DNA of 64,000 nt. Source: an uncultured Bacteroidales bacterium (GTDB taxonomy: Bacteria; Bacteroidota; Bacteroidia; Bacteroidales; UBA932). The stretch's first letter is position 1, and each line of letters begins with the position of its first letter. The position numbers were made by a program, and so were the translations under genes. The notes under the pieces were generated by a model. It did no database searches. It was not told where the DNA came from and worked only from the letters and a program-made list of their open reading frames with translations. The stretch covers positions 186,001 through 250,000 of the forward strand of contig CAKUVD010000002.1 of assembly GCA_934695325.1 (NCBI GenBank). Direction: 5' to 3'. Shown here piece by piece: positions 24,436 through 33,103 of the stretch.

Positions 24436-24561
24436 CCACAGGCTGACGCCTGCGGGGTTTGTCATAATACACCCCTGCGTCCTTGCGTCTGCGCCCCCAT
24501 CTAGGGGGCTATTCTCCCACAGGCTTGCGCCTGCGGGACCCGAATGTCACATAAGTGACAT
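24436..24561. repeat. Cluster of four short palindromes, two of them near-identical
   Basis: CCACAGGC-tgac-GCCTGCGG (24436-24455) and CCCACAGGC-ttgc-GCCTGCGGG (24516-24537) are two copies of one REP-like palindrome. Between them is GCCCCC-atcta-GGGGGC (24493-24509), and after them a perfect ATGTCAC-ataa-GTGACAT (24544-24561). No coding potential is seen from 24432 to 24685. Confidence 0.7.
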
Positions 24562-24631
24562 CTGGTTTTCGTTTAGTCGCTTTTTAGTGTCTTGCAGTAG
24601 CAAAAAACGACCTTTGTTCATTTTTGCTGCC

Positions 24632-24639
24632 TATATTTG
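24632..24639 (+). promoter_or_regulatory. -7 promoter element for the acyl-CoA synthetase gene
   Basis: TATATTTG, 46 bp before the ATG at 24686. A TTTG at 24613 is only 15 bp upstream, so the -33 element is uncertain. Confidence 0.5.
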
Positions 24640-24685
24640 CAATGGAGATGGCGGAATGATTCTGCCGGAATGAAGACAAATAGAT

Positions 24686-26332
24686 ATGGAATACTTTATC
24701 AAGACTTTCAGCGACACGGTGCGCAGATGCTGGGACAAGCCGGCATTGACAGAATATAGAGCTTCGGACGAGACTTATGGCCAGCTGGCCGCTGACATCG
24801 AGACTGTTCACCTTTATTTCAAGGCTGCAGGACTCCGTTATGGAGACAAGGTCGCCATCAACGCCAGGAGCAGCGCTAATTGGATAAAGACGTTTATGGA
24901 AGCTGTATCTGGAGGATACGTGGCCGTGGAACTCTTCAACGGATATACGTCCAAGGATGCGCAGGCGCTTGTGGACCATTCGGACAGTCGTCTCCTTTTC
25001 ACGGAAAAATCCATATACAAGGATATGGACTTCGAGGCGATGCCGCAGTTGCTTGGAGTCATTGACCTCAAGAGCGGCGAACTCCTGGACTCCAGAGGTG
25101 ATTTCGCGAAAACTTATGCGCAGCGTGACCAGCTGTTCGTGCAGGCTCACCCGAAAGGGATGGCCCCTGAGGATGTGCATTATTGTGACCGCCCTATGGA
25201 CGAGCTGTGCGCAATAATGTATACGTCCGGCTCCACAGGCTTCCCTAAAGGCGTGATGCTGACGGTGTGCAACTTCAGCGCGAACATTGATATGATACCT
25301 TCGCATTGTCCTTACAGGGAGGGCGACAATTATGTCAGCGTGCTTCCTTATGCACACATCTTCGGATTGACTTTCGATGCGATAGCGCCGCTGTGTTTCG
25401 GGATGCACTTGGTCGTGCTTTTCATCCCTCCTGTGCCGTCGAACCTGAAACCTGCGCTCAGGCAGTACAGGCCGCGAGTCTTCTTTGCCGTGCCGCTGAT
25501 TCTTAGGAAGATGATAGATGACACGATAGGGGAGTTCATAAACAGCAAGTCGGGCAAGGCCAGGCTTGAGAACTGGCAGGACAATCCTGATTTCTGCTCG
25601 GCCCTCAGGACCATATTTATGGAAGGGATGGGCGGTGCCATCGAAGAGTTCGTGACAGGCGGTGCGGCCATTCCTGACAGGATAGAGCAGCTGCTGGCCG
25701 TGAAGCTGAAGACGCCATTCGTCACAGGATACGGAATGACGGAATGCGCCCCGCTCATCAGCGTAGGACATCTCGGCAACTACAAGCTGAAGTCTGTCGG
25801 CGAATATGTCAGCGAGCACGTCGAGACCAGGATAGATTCGCCTGATCCTCACAATATCGCCGGCGAACTTCTTGTGAAGGGCGATGTCGTGTTCAAGGGA
25901 TATTATAAGAACGCGGAGGCCACCGAGGCCGCCTTTACGCCTGACGGCTGGTTCCATACGGGAGACCTCGGCACCATTGACAAGGACGGAACACTGTTTC
26001 TTGTAGGAAGATGCAAGAGTATGCTTCTGTCGTCGAACGGGCAGAACATCTACCCGGAGGAGATAGAGGTCGTGTTGAACAATCTTCCTTTCGTCGCTGA
26101 ATCATTAGTGGTCAGCCGCAATGAAAGACTTGTGGCTTTGGTGGTCCCGGATCAGAATGCTCTCGCAGATGCAGGAACGGATGCGGAAAGCCTTGCCAGT
26201 GTAATGGATGCCAATCTCTTGGCACTAAACAAGATCGTCCCGGCATATTCGGCCGTGTCGTCTTATGAAATCCATTATGAGCCGTTCGCCAAGACCCCTA
26301 AGGGAAGCATAAAGCGCTTCCTGTATGTATAG
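24686..26332 (+). CDS. AMP-dependent acyl-CoA/acyl-acid synthetase
   Basis: A protein of 548 residues of the ANL superfamily. The P-loop-like motif YTSGSTGFPKGVML is at about 178-191, the A5 motif GYGMTECAPLIS at about 350, the hinge and ATP-binding segment GWFHTGDLG near 425, and the C-terminal catalytic lysine region KTPKGSIKRFL at the end. Bacteroidetes proteins of this length are usually annotated as long-chain fatty-acid-CoA ligases; one could also load an ACP. It activates a fatty or other carboxylic acid through an acyl-adenylate. It is a single-gene unit with its own promoter and a strong hairpin downstream. Confidence 0.85.
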   Translation: MEYFIKTFSDTVRRCWDKPALTEYRASDETYGQLAADIETVHLYFKAAGLRYGDKVAINARSSANWIKTFMEAVSGGYVAVELFNGYTSKDAQALVDHSDSRLLFTEKSIYKDMDFEAMPQLLGVIDLKSGELLDSRGDFAKTYAQRDQLFVQAHPKGMAPEDVHYCDRPMDELCAIMYTSGSTGFPKGVMLTVCNFSANIDMIPSHCPYREGDNYVSVLPYAHIFGLTFDAIAPLCFGMHLVVLFIPPVPSNLKPALRQYRPRVFFAVPLILRKMIDDTIGEFINSKSGKARLENWQDNPDFCSALRTIFMEGMGGAIEEFVTGGAAIPDRIEQLLAVKLKTPFVTGYGMTECAPLISVGHLGNYKLKSVGEYVSEHVETRIDSPDPHNIAGELLVKGDVVFKGYYKNAEATEAAFTPDGWFHTGDLGTIDKDGTLFLVGRCKSMLLSSNGQNIYPEEIEVVLNNLPFVAESLVVSRNERLVALVVPDQNALADAGTDAESLASVMDANLLALNKIVPAYSAVSSYEIHYEPFAKTPKGSIKRFLYV

Positions 26333-26366
26333 GAGACAAATCTCAAAATAATACACTGCTTCATTC

Positions 26367-26396
26367 GGCCCGGTCAGGAATTTTTCTGTCCGGGCC
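26367..26396 (+). terminator. Hairpin downstream of the acyl-CoA synthetase
   Basis: GGCCCGGtCAG pairs with CTGtCCGGGCC around an 8-nt T-rich loop. A clear T tract does not follow, so it may be an intrinsic terminator of low strength or an mRNA-stabilising hairpin. Confidence 0.5.
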
Positions 26397-26417
26397 TAAA
26401 AATATCTTCGGGAATGA

Positions 26418-26447
26418 TTGTGAAAGTCATTATATAGGCTATATTTG
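26418..26447 (+). promoter_or_regulatory. Promoter of the DUF3575/OmpA-like cluster
   Basis: TTG (26418-26420), 19 nt, TATATTTG (26440-26447). It places transcription start near 26454 and supports translation from 26498, not from an ATG at 26462. Confidence 0.65.
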
Positions 26448-26497
26448 CAATTTCCGGTAAGATGAACCATTGTGACCGGAGACGAAAACGAACAGAA

Positions 26498-27244
26498 ATG
26501 AACAAGATATTGTCAATCTTGGCGATGGCTATCGGGATGACGGCCTCCGTCGATGTCGGGGCGCAGGAAAGGGCTCTGCAGGACGACACATATTCATATT
26601 CCGCAAGGACATCGACGAAGGAACGATGCCGGTTCATTGACCTATGGTCATTGAGGGTCAATGCCGTGGACTTCCTCGCCACTGTGCCTAATGTCGGACT
26701 GGAAACTGATCTCTCACGCTCTCCGTACAATCGTCTTTCTCTCGGAGCGGATGTCAGGTATCGTTGGAATTACAGGTCAAGACCCACGAACTACCTTATG
26801 AACGTCGTAGATGTCAAGCCGGAACTGAAGTTCTGGTGGCGCGGTTCATCTGTGTCCAGAATCGCTTGGTACGCAGGAGTCTATGGACACTATGGCAAAT
26901 TCGACTATAAGTTCGGGAAGTCACGTGACGGCAGGGACGGCAGGATGTATGGAGCCGGGGCCCTGGCCGGATTCTCCAGGCCTCTGTATCAGTACAGGCA
27001 TTGCGCCCTGGATCTCGAAGTCGGGCTTTCGGCAGGCTTCCTGTCCACAGAATATGATAGATATACATACACTGACAACGGATATTCCGTCACAGGCTCG
27101 GAAGACTGGCACATCCTTCCTTACCCGGTTGTCCCGCAGCTGAGGGTCGCGTTCACGCTGAGGTCAATGTCCGTGAACGACAAATATCGCAAAGTCAGGG
27201 AACAGAAGATCATACGCCGTCAGGAAAGGCGGATGAAAGATTAA
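26498..27244 (+). CDS. DUF3575 outer-membrane beta-barrel protein
   Basis: A protein of 248 residues from the ATG at 26498 (MNKILSILAMAIGMTASVDVGAQ, a Sec signal). The mature part has the DUF3575 pattern of Bacteroidetes: SLRVNAVDFLATVPNVGLETDLS, then YNRLSLGADVRYRWNY, ELKFWWRG, AWYAGVYGHYGKFDYKF and LDLEVGLSAGFLSTEYDRY, alternating residues as in an eight-stranded barrel. The last 30 residues are strongly basic (KIIRRQERRMKD), unusual for a barrel end. It is first in a four-gene outer-membrane cluster; a second DUF3575 gene follows 22 bp later. The function is unknown. Confidence 0.75.
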   Translation: MNKILSILAMAIGMTASVDVGAQERALQDDTYSYSARTSTKERCRFIDLWSLRVNAVDFLATVPNVGLETDLSRSPYNRLSLGADVRYRWNYRSRPTNYLMNVVDVKPELKFWWRGSSVSRIAWYAGVYGHYGKFDYKFGKSRDGRDGRMYGAGALAGFSRPLYQYRHCALDLEVGLSAGFLSTEYDRYTYTDNGYSVTGSEDWHILPYPVVPQLRVAFTLRSMSVNDKYRKVREQKIIRRQERRMKD

Positions 27245-27266
27245 GAATCCATAAACAGATTTCAAT

Positions 27267-27836
27267 ATGAAACGAAAGAATTGCAGGATCCTTTTATTGT
27301 CGGCATTCATAGCCGTGTCTGCTCTGTTGAGGACGGAGACTGCTTCCGCCCAGCTGATAGCAGTCAAGGCCAATGCCGCTATGTATGCGGCTATGACGCC
27401 GAACCTGTCGTTTGAGATTGTCACGGGCGAGCGCACGAGTGCCGACTTCACTGTTTTCGGTCATTACAATCCGTACGGATATGACTCCAGGATCATCGGG
27501 CTTCAGCCTCAGTTCAAATACTGGTTCGCCGGGAGGCCTCTCGTCAGGGAATATATAGGAGTTCTTGGACTTGCTACTGCGTATGACACCACCTGGAAAG
27601 ATGTCACCTATGAGGGCAATGCCGTAGCCCTGGGCGTCACCGCCGGCTATGTGCTCCCTCTCGGAAGACGCTGGGACCTGGAGTTCTCCGGAGGCCTCGG
27701 GGTTATGGCACATCATCATAGGTCGTATGACAAGAACATTGACCCTCAGCGTCTTGAAAGCCTTGGCTCAAACGGCATCGGCTGGCGTCTGATACCCGTG
27801 AATCTCGGTGTGACCTTCATTTATATTATAAGATAA
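27267..27836 (+). CDS. DUF3575 outer-membrane beta-barrel protein (second copy)
   Basis: A protein of 189 residues with a signal peptide (LLLSAFIAVSALLRTETASAQ). VKANAAMYAAMTPNLSFEIVT, FTVFGHYNPYG, LQPQFKYWFAGRPLVREYIG, AVALGVTAGYVLPLGRRWDLEFSGGLGVM and the closing VNLGVTFIYIIR are standard DUF3575 barrel strands; the protein ends in a hydrophobic residue followed by Arg. It shares architecture but little sequence with the preceding gene. Its TAA overlaps the next start (TAATG), so it is coupled to the OmpA-like gene. Confidence 0.78.
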   Translation: MKRKNCRILLLSAFIAVSALLRTETASAQLIAVKANAAMYAAMTPNLSFEIVTGERTSADFTVFGHYNPYGYDSRIIGLQPQFKYWFAGRPLVREYIGVLGLATAYDTTWKDVTYEGNAVALGVTAGYVLPLGRRWDLEFSGGLGVMAHHHRSYDKNIDPQRLESLGSNGIGWRLIPVNLGVTFIYIIR

Positions 27837-30121
27837 TGTCCGGAAAGTTAATTAAGATATGCGTCGCCATCCTGCTGTCACCTGCCGTTCTGGCTGCGCA
27901 GGACAGGAAGCTTGTGACCGGCCGCATCCTGGACAAGGCGACGGACAAGCCGATCGACCTGTCGCAGGTGGAGGTGACGGTGTACAGTTTCAATACCGTG
28001 GCAGAGGCCGGGGACGTGAAAAAGCAGATGGATGCCGACGCCAATGCCGTCATTCTTCCGGAGGCCGTCGCATTCCCGGACCAGAACGGGTATTATCAGA
28101 TATATGTGGCCTCCACAGGAGCGCTGATCTTCAAGGCCGATATGCAGGATGCCGTGCTGGAGCCTGTGGACAACCGGCTTGAGATCAACATCGGCCTTTC
28201 CCTCGGGAACCGCATCCGGAACTCGCTCGTGTCGGCGAAGAGGGAGACCATCGGCGTGATGGACCCTAAGACGGACATTGACGGAAACTGGATGAAGGCA
28301 CGCAGTTCGATCAGTCTTCCGGAGTTCTCCGGGCGGGCCAATGCCAGGCTCATCGTCCAGCCGTTTCTGGTGGACTGCGAGTCGAAGGACACTGTCAGCT
28401 ATCTCCGCCCTATGGTGCTGGACGGCAAGGAATATGCCCTCACGCAGCTCCGGAGGAAGAACTACGACCCGTCGCTGGACACTCTGAACGCATACAGGCT
28501 CACGGACGAAAGCCTTTCCGCCAAGGAGATGGTGATACCGTGGGCGGACACCATATTTCTGGCGCATCCTGACAGAAGCTACCAGGTCAAGGGCGTCATT
28601 CAGTTTGAGGACTATCTGGGAGTGTACAAGAATGATGACTATTATCTCACGTCTTCCCGCATCCGTCGCCCTATGCGCTTCCTTGAGTGTCCTTCCGGAG
28701 CGTTCTGGCTTGCCCCTGAGCAATATAAGGAGCATCCTAAGAGAGAAAGGCACAATACTGTCGGCAGGATTTCTCTCCAGTTCACGATAGGGAAGGCGGA
28801 GATCGCCGCATCTGATACGGCCGGGTGGCGGCAGATAGAGGCTCTGAAGCGGACGCTCCTGGACATAATCAATGATGAGGGCTCCGTGCTGAAGGAATTC
28901 CACATAACAGGAACCGCCTCGCCGGACGGCCCTTATGCGTCGAATCAAAGACTTGCACAGAAGCGTATGCAGTATGCGCTTGATCATATAACGTCTGTGC
29001 TTCCGAAGGAAATCCGAGACCGTGTCTATATGACCACTACAGCCAATGTCGCTTCGTGGTCTGATGTCGCCGACCTTCTGGAAAGGGACTCTCTGGAGAC
29101 AGAGGCGGCTGAGGTGCGCAGGATCGTGGCTGAGAACCCCGGGAGGCAGGACAGGCAATGGACATTGATCCGTAAACTTCCTTCGTACAGACCTGTGATA
29201 ACGGACAGGCTTCCTGCCCTCAGAAATGTCCAATACCTTCAGATACAGGAAGTCTACAGGGAACTTACTCCGGAGGAGATATGGGATCGTTATCAGAATG
29301 ACGAGGACTATAGGAGCGGGAGAAAAGAGTTCGCACTGTATGAATTCTGGAACCTTTTCAATATGGTGAAGGACAAGGACGAACTGTATGCCCTGTACAA
29401 GCGTGCATACGACAAGTCCATAAAGGACAACGGACGACCGTGGATTCTGGCGGCATCGAATCTGGCTGCGGCGGACATTGAGCGCGGAATCATTGACACG
29501 ACTCTCCTGTCACCTTTCATTGACCTTTCAGTCTATGGGGTCAATGTCCGCCTACGCAACACTTATGGTGACGGCTATACGGTCGTGAATCCGGCCCCGG
29601 TGGTCGCTGACCAGATGATTATGAGGGCGAAGTCTTATGATTTCAGGGGCGCCAGCCAGCTGTGCAGGCTCCTGGACAATGGTGGAGGCGAGGAGTACAA
29701 GGCTGTGAAGGCTTACGTGATGTGTCTCGGAGGCTATTATAAGGGTGGAGATACTCCTGAGCAGCGTGCCTGGGCGAAATCCAATATCGAGACGATAATG
29801 AACACGACGCCTCTGAACCGTGTCGTGGCGAACCTTGCCCTGGACACCAAGCACAATGATGCCATAGCGGAGGCGGCTATGTCTGAGCTCCCTGCCGATG
29901 ATGCGCTCACTGATTACCTCTGGGCAGTCATATATGGCAGGAAGGCATGGCGTACCGGTGACATTTCTGATGACCTCGCTGGAGAGGACGCACTAGTGTC
30001 CTGCTTCAGGAAAGACAAGTCGTTTATGGATATTGCGGCTGCGGACGGAGACATCGTGGAAGATGTATGCAAGAATGCCTGCGCCCGTATCGAAGATGAA
30101 GATAGACAGACCGTTAAATAA
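27836..30121 (+). CDS. OmpA-like cell-surface protein with N-terminal carboxypeptidase-regulatory-like domain
   Basis: A protein of 761 residues with a signal peptide (LIKICVAILLSPAVLAAQ). Residues 22-120 form a beta-sandwich of the carboxypeptidase-regulatory type (VTGRILDKATDKPIDLSQVE, NGYYQIYVASTGALIFKA). Residues about 330-400 resemble an OmpA C-terminal domain (EFHITGTASPDGPYASNQRL, AQKRMQYALDHI), which normally grips peptidoglycan. The rest is alpha-helical, TPR-like (LYALYKRAYDKSIKDNGRPW, DKSFMDIAAADGDIVEDVCK). It probably bridges the two small barrels to the cell wall. It is coupled at both ends: TAATG with the previous gene, and 4 bp to the next. Confidence 0.65.
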   Translation: MSGKLIKICVAILLSPAVLAAQDRKLVTGRILDKATDKPIDLSQVEVTVYSFNTVAEAGDVKKQMDADANAVILPEAVAFPDQNGYYQIYVASTGALIFKADMQDAVLEPVDNRLEINIGLSLGNRIRNSLVSAKRETIGVMDPKTDIDGNWMKARSSISLPEFSGRANARLIVQPFLVDCESKDTVSYLRPMVLDGKEYALTQLRRKNYDPSLDTLNAYRLTDESLSAKEMVIPWADTIFLAHPDRSYQVKGVIQFEDYLGVYKNDDYYLTSSRIRRPMRFLECPSGAFWLAPEQYKEHPKRERHNTVGRISLQFTIGKAEIAASDTAGWRQIEALKRTLLDIINDEGSVLKEFHITGTASPDGPYASNQRLAQKRMQYALDHITSVLPKEIRDRVYMTTTANVASWSDVADLLERDSLETEAAEVRRIVAENPGRQDRQWTLIRKLPSYRPVITDRLPALRNVQYLQIQEVYRELTPEEIWDRYQNDEDYRSGRKEFALYEFWNLFNMVKDKDELYALYKRAYDKSIKDNGRPWILAASNLAAADIERGIIDTTLLSPFIDLSVYGVNVRLRNTYGDGYTVVNPAPVVADQMIMRAKSYDFRGASQLCRLLDNGGGEEYKAVKAYVMCLGGYYKGGDTPEQRAWAKSNIETIMNTTPLNRVVANLALDTKHNDAIAEAAMSELPADDALTDYLWAVIYGRKAWRTGDISDDLAGEDALVSCFRKDKSFMDIAAADGDIVEDVCKNACARIEDEDRQTVK

Positions 30122-30125
30122 TATA

Positions 30126-31367
30126 ATGAATATGAATGCACGATATATCATTTTGGCTGCCGGTCTTATTATGATGACCGGATCGATGCAGGCGAGACAG
30201 TCGGACACCACCGGCTTCAATGCCTTGGACTACAGTATGCAGAAACGGTATCGCCCGGAGAACGAGCCTTTTGCTAAATACACATTCTTCAGTGTCCAGG
30301 CCGGCACGGAACAGTATATACGCCGCGAGCCTGTGACATTCGGCTGGGGGCCTGTGGCCCGTGAGGCCCTGGGCTTCAGGGTGAGCAAGTACAGCAGCGT
30401 GGCAGTTGGTGTCTCTGCCGGAACGTTGAGGAGGAACTATGATTCCAGGCGGCTTTTCCGCGGCGGGGCCGAGATACAGCATTACTTCGACCTGACGTCC
30501 TTCATCGGCGGCTACAGGGAGGACAGGACATTGTCTCTCTATACGGTAGAGGCTCTGGGGTATTATAAGACCAGATGCTCCGGCGTGAACAGCCGCGCAT
30601 ACAGTGCCAGAGGCGGCATTGTACTGTCTCTAAATGTCGGGGGGAACTGGTTCATCAACATTGAGCCGTATGCGAATGTGTATTCTGACGGCATTGACCC
30701 GGGTACGGTGCGGAACTGGCGGAGATTTGACGGTGGATATGGAGTCACGGCCGGTATGTCGCACAGGTTCGATTTCCGCAAGCAGGTATGCTATGGAGAA
30801 AGGGGTGGATTCGGCAAGTGGTTCGTCGATGATTCATTCATCGATGTGGAAGGTGGCGCTCAGTTCTATGGGGCAGGACGTTCCGCTTCGGATGCCGTAA
30901 TGTCCGAGACTGTCCGTGAGCATATTTCCATCGGATACGGACGATGGCTGTCAGGACCTCTCGGAGTGCGCGTGTCCGGTTTCATATCCGGGAACTCCTG
31001 GGACAATGCTGCTTCGTCCAGGCAGAAATCTAATTTCGTCGGTGCGCGCGGAGAGGTGATGTTCGACCCTATATACTATGTCGGGAAGACACGCGGGCAC
31101 AGATTCTCGATGCCGTTTATGTTCGGTCTTGAGGCTGGGCATTTCAAGAAGTCCGGTTCTGACATCACTCTGAACAAATGGTATTGCGGATTGACGGGCG
31201 GTATGCAGCTGAAACTCCGTGCGGCGAGCCACTGCTCCTTCTATCTGGAACCTCGCTTCTCGGTAGTGCCTTATACTTACGGCGCCAAGTCGCAGGGCCG
31301 GCCGGCGTACAAGAATTATTTCGACACCATTGGCAATGTGAATTTCGGCGTGGAGATAGACTTGTAA
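30126..31367 (+). CDS. Outer-membrane beta-barrel protein
   Basis: A protein of 413 residues from the ATG at 30126 (MNMNARYIILAAGLIMMTGS, signal peptide ending MQARQ). A longer frame from 30033 overlaps the previous gene by 89 bp and is rejected. The sequence is rich in aromatic/Gly alternating strands (FKVQ..., VAVGVSAGTLRRNYDSRRL, GGIVLSLNVGGNWFINIEPY, GYGVTAGMSHRFDF) and ends NVNFGVEIDL, with the terminal hydrophobic residue expected for BAM-inserted barrels. It seems to be made of two similar halves of about 190 residues (each with a YGRW/GPVA strand), suggesting a duplication. No named family is recognised. Confidence 0.65.
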   Translation: MNMNARYIILAAGLIMMTGSMQARQSDTTGFNALDYSMQKRYRPENEPFAKYTFFSVQAGTEQYIRREPVTFGWGPVAREALGFRVSKYSSVAVGVSAGTLRRNYDSRRLFRGGAEIQHYFDLTSFIGGYREDRTLSLYTVEALGYYKTRCSGVNSRAYSARGGIVLSLNVGGNWFINIEPYANVYSDGIDPGTVRNWRRFDGGYGVTAGMSHRFDFRKQVCYGERGGFGKWFVDDSFIDVEGGAQFYGAGRSASDAVMSETVREHISIGYGRWLSGPLGVRVSGFISGNSWDNAASSRQKSNFVGARGEVMFDPIYYVGKTRGHRFSMPFMFGLEAGHFKKSGSDITLNKWYCGLTGGMQLKLRAASHCSFYLEPRFSVVPYTYGAKSQGRPAYKNYFDTIGNVNFGVEIDL

Positions 31368-31386
31368 ATAAAATCAGGACGTCTCC

Positions 31387-31959
31387 TTAATGTTTCATAC
31401 ACAGGAGGAGCAATATCGGGAGATAATCTTTCAGAGAGGCGCGGAGGCATTCCAGCGCCTTTTGTATTTCCCTCTTGACCTTGCGCGGGGTGACTCCGTA
31501 CCTTTGGGCGATCTGTTCGTATGTCAGATTATCGAAACGGCTGGAAATGAAAATGTTGCGTGATAAATCCGGCATATCTGCCAAGAACCTTCTGAAGATG
31601 CCCTCCACCTCGGCGCTCAGCACTTCGCCCATATCTCCGTTCTCAAGGATGGCCTCCTCGGTCAGCATTGACTTTATCCTTAGGTTAAGCTCGGGGTCGA
31701 TGGGGCCTTCTGCCAGCACGGTGCGTGCATTGTCGCGGATCCAGTTCAGGCACCGGTTCTTCACGGAGCGGAGTATGTATGCTTCTGGAGATGTCTTCAG
31801 GTCAATGCTTTCCCGTTTGTCCCAGAACGACGTGAAGCACTCGGACACGATGTCCTCGGCGACTGCCAGGTCTCTTACGTAAGACTGTGCTATCGCCAGG
31901 AAACTGGTTCTGTATATGACGAACAGTCTTCCGAAATCGGCTGGGCTGATATCTGACAT
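31387..31959 (-). CDS. ECF-type RNA polymerase sigma factor
   Basis: A protein of 190 residues. Region 2 is VIYRTSFLAIAQSYVRDLAV, AEDIVSECFTSFWDKRESID, with the helix that melts the -10 (SPEAYILRSVKNRCLNWIRD). Region 4 is MPDLSRNIFISSRFDNLTYE, QIAQRYGVTPRKVKREIQKA, the helix-turn-helix that reads the -35. It belongs to the Bacteroidetes sigma-70 group linked to FecR-type anti-sigma factors. The FecR gene lies 154 bp away on the other strand rather than downstream, the usual arrangement. It is likely freed when SusC signals ligand binding. The stop is 19 bp from the convergent barrel gene. Confidence 0.9.
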   Translation of the reverse strand: MSDISPADFGRLFVIYRTSFLAIAQSYVRDLAVAEDIVSECFTSFWDKRESIDLKTSPEAYILRSVKNRCLNWIRDNARTVLAEGPIDPELNLRIKSMLTEEAILENGDMGEVLSAEVEGIFRRFLADMPDLSRNIFISSRFDNLTYEQIAQRYGVTPRKVKREIQKALECLRASLKDYLPILLLLCMKH

Positions 31960-31991
31960 CGTCGTAGTGGATTGGCCGGTCTAATTTTCAG

Positions 31992-31999
31992 CAAATATA
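31992..31999 (-). promoter_or_regulatory. -7 promoter element for the ECF sigma gene
   Basis: TATATTTG on the minus strand, 33 bp upstream of the sigma ATG. It suggests basal transcription by the housekeeping sigma factor. Confidence 0.5.
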
Positions 32000-32113
32000 A
32001 CCCTTTTCCGTAAAAATCTGCACTTTTTGGGGGTCCGACGGGGTCAAGCGTGTGTCTTAACTATGTAAGCGCAATGGAACGATATTCCGCTTGCCGGAAC
32101 TAAAGCCAAGAAA

Positions 32114-33067
32114 ATGAATACATTGACCCTTCTGAAATATCTCAGCTGCACCGCTTCCGAGGAAGAGGTGCGTCTCGTGCGCGAATGGCTCGCCGACGAT
32201 CCGGACGGAAGCCATCAGAAGAAATATCGTGATGCTCATTTTATTTTTGAAGGTATGACTCTGTATGGCGCCGACACAGTTCCTGTCCGGAAGCGCCGTG
32301 CGTCGTTCCTCAGACGTGCCGTCCGCTATGTCGCCGCGGCCGCCGTGGTCGCATTGACTGCCGTCGGGACATCCGTCATTGTCCGGAACAATACCGTGGA
32401 TATGCTCGCGCAGCAGACAGAGACCATCTATGTCCCTTCAGGCAAGACGATGGAGCTTACGCTTGAGGACGGCACCAAGATGTGGCTGAACTCTGAGACC
32501 AAGGTGGAATATCCGGCTGTGTTCGGCAGGAAGTCCAGAAACGTGAAAGTTGTCAGGGGCGAGGCCTTGTTCGACGTCACCTGCGATGAGAGCAGGCCGT
32601 TCACTGTCAGTACGTTCGCTTCAGATGTCAAGGTTCTGGGAACCAAGTTCGACGTGTGTGCGGATGAGAATACTGGATTATTCGAGACGTCGCTCCTTCG
32701 CGGTTCCGTGAGCGTTAGCAGCAAATTCGACGAGAATGACAACATAATACTGAAACCGGACCAGACCGTGTCAATGCGGAACGGGCGTCTGGTCGTGACG
32801 GAGATGTCGGACCCGGTGTCCGTTATCTGCTGGAAAGACGGTCTTGTGAACTTGACCGACCTTCCTTTTGACAGGCTTATGAAGCGCTTCGAGAAAGTGT
32901 ATGACGTCAAGGTCGTGATAGATAGGGAGACGATGCCTCAGGTCAGATACTCCAGAGGAAAGGTCAGGGTATCTGACGGCGTGGATCACGCCTTGCTGAT
33001 GCTTTCCAAGGCTTCGGACTTCAAGTGGAAGCACGACAGAAACTCAAATTTGATAACAATTTACTAA
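32114..33067 (+). CDS. FecR family anti-sigma/sigma-regulator protein
   Basis: A protein of 317 residues. Residues 1-65 are cytoplasmic and should bind the sigma factor (SEEEVRLVREWLADDPDGSH). A transmembrane helix at about 70-90 (YVAAAAVVALTAVGTSVIV) precedes the FecR domain: IYVPSGKTMELTLEDGTKMW, LNSETKVEYPAVF, VKVVRGEALFDVTCDESRPF, VLGTKFDVCAD and LLRGSVSVSS. The C-terminal segment (LPFDRLMKRFEKVYDVKVVI) is the STN-like DUF4974 domain that touches the SusC signalling domain. It relays substrate binding at the outer membrane to the sigma factor. It is followed 36 bp later by susC and probably leads the PUL transcript. Confidence 0.92.
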   Translation: MNTLTLLKYLSCTASEEEVRLVREWLADDPDGSHQKKYRDAHFIFEGMTLYGADTVPVRKRRASFLRRAVRYVAAAAVVALTAVGTSVIVRNNTVDMLAQQTETIYVPSGKTMELTLEDGTKMWLNSETKVEYPAVFGRKSRNVKVVRGEALFDVTCDESRPFTVSTFASDVKVLGTKFDVCADENTGLFETSLLRGSVSVSSKFDENDNIILKPDQTVSMRNGRLVVTEMSDPVSVICWKDGLVNLTDLPFDRLMKRFEKVYDVKVVIDRETMPQVRYSRGKVRVSDGVDHALLMLSKASDFKWKHDRNSNLITIY

Positions 33068-33103
33068 AACAACTTCATTTTACTAATAATCAAAGTCTAA
33101 TCA

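Noticed and set aside
24584..25957. Minus-strand frame of 457 codons opposite the acyl-CoA synthetase
   Set aside because: The plus strand has all ANL motifs; the antisense product has no family features.
26374..26730. Minus-strand frame covering the DUF3575 promoter
   Set aside because: It overlaps a good promoter and the signal-peptide region of a real gene; no start context or domain.
27878..29233. Minus-strand frame of 451 codons opposite the OmpA-like gene
   Set aside because: Composition is Arg/His/Leu-rich with no motif, and the plus-strand gene has signal peptide, coupling and a recognisable domain.
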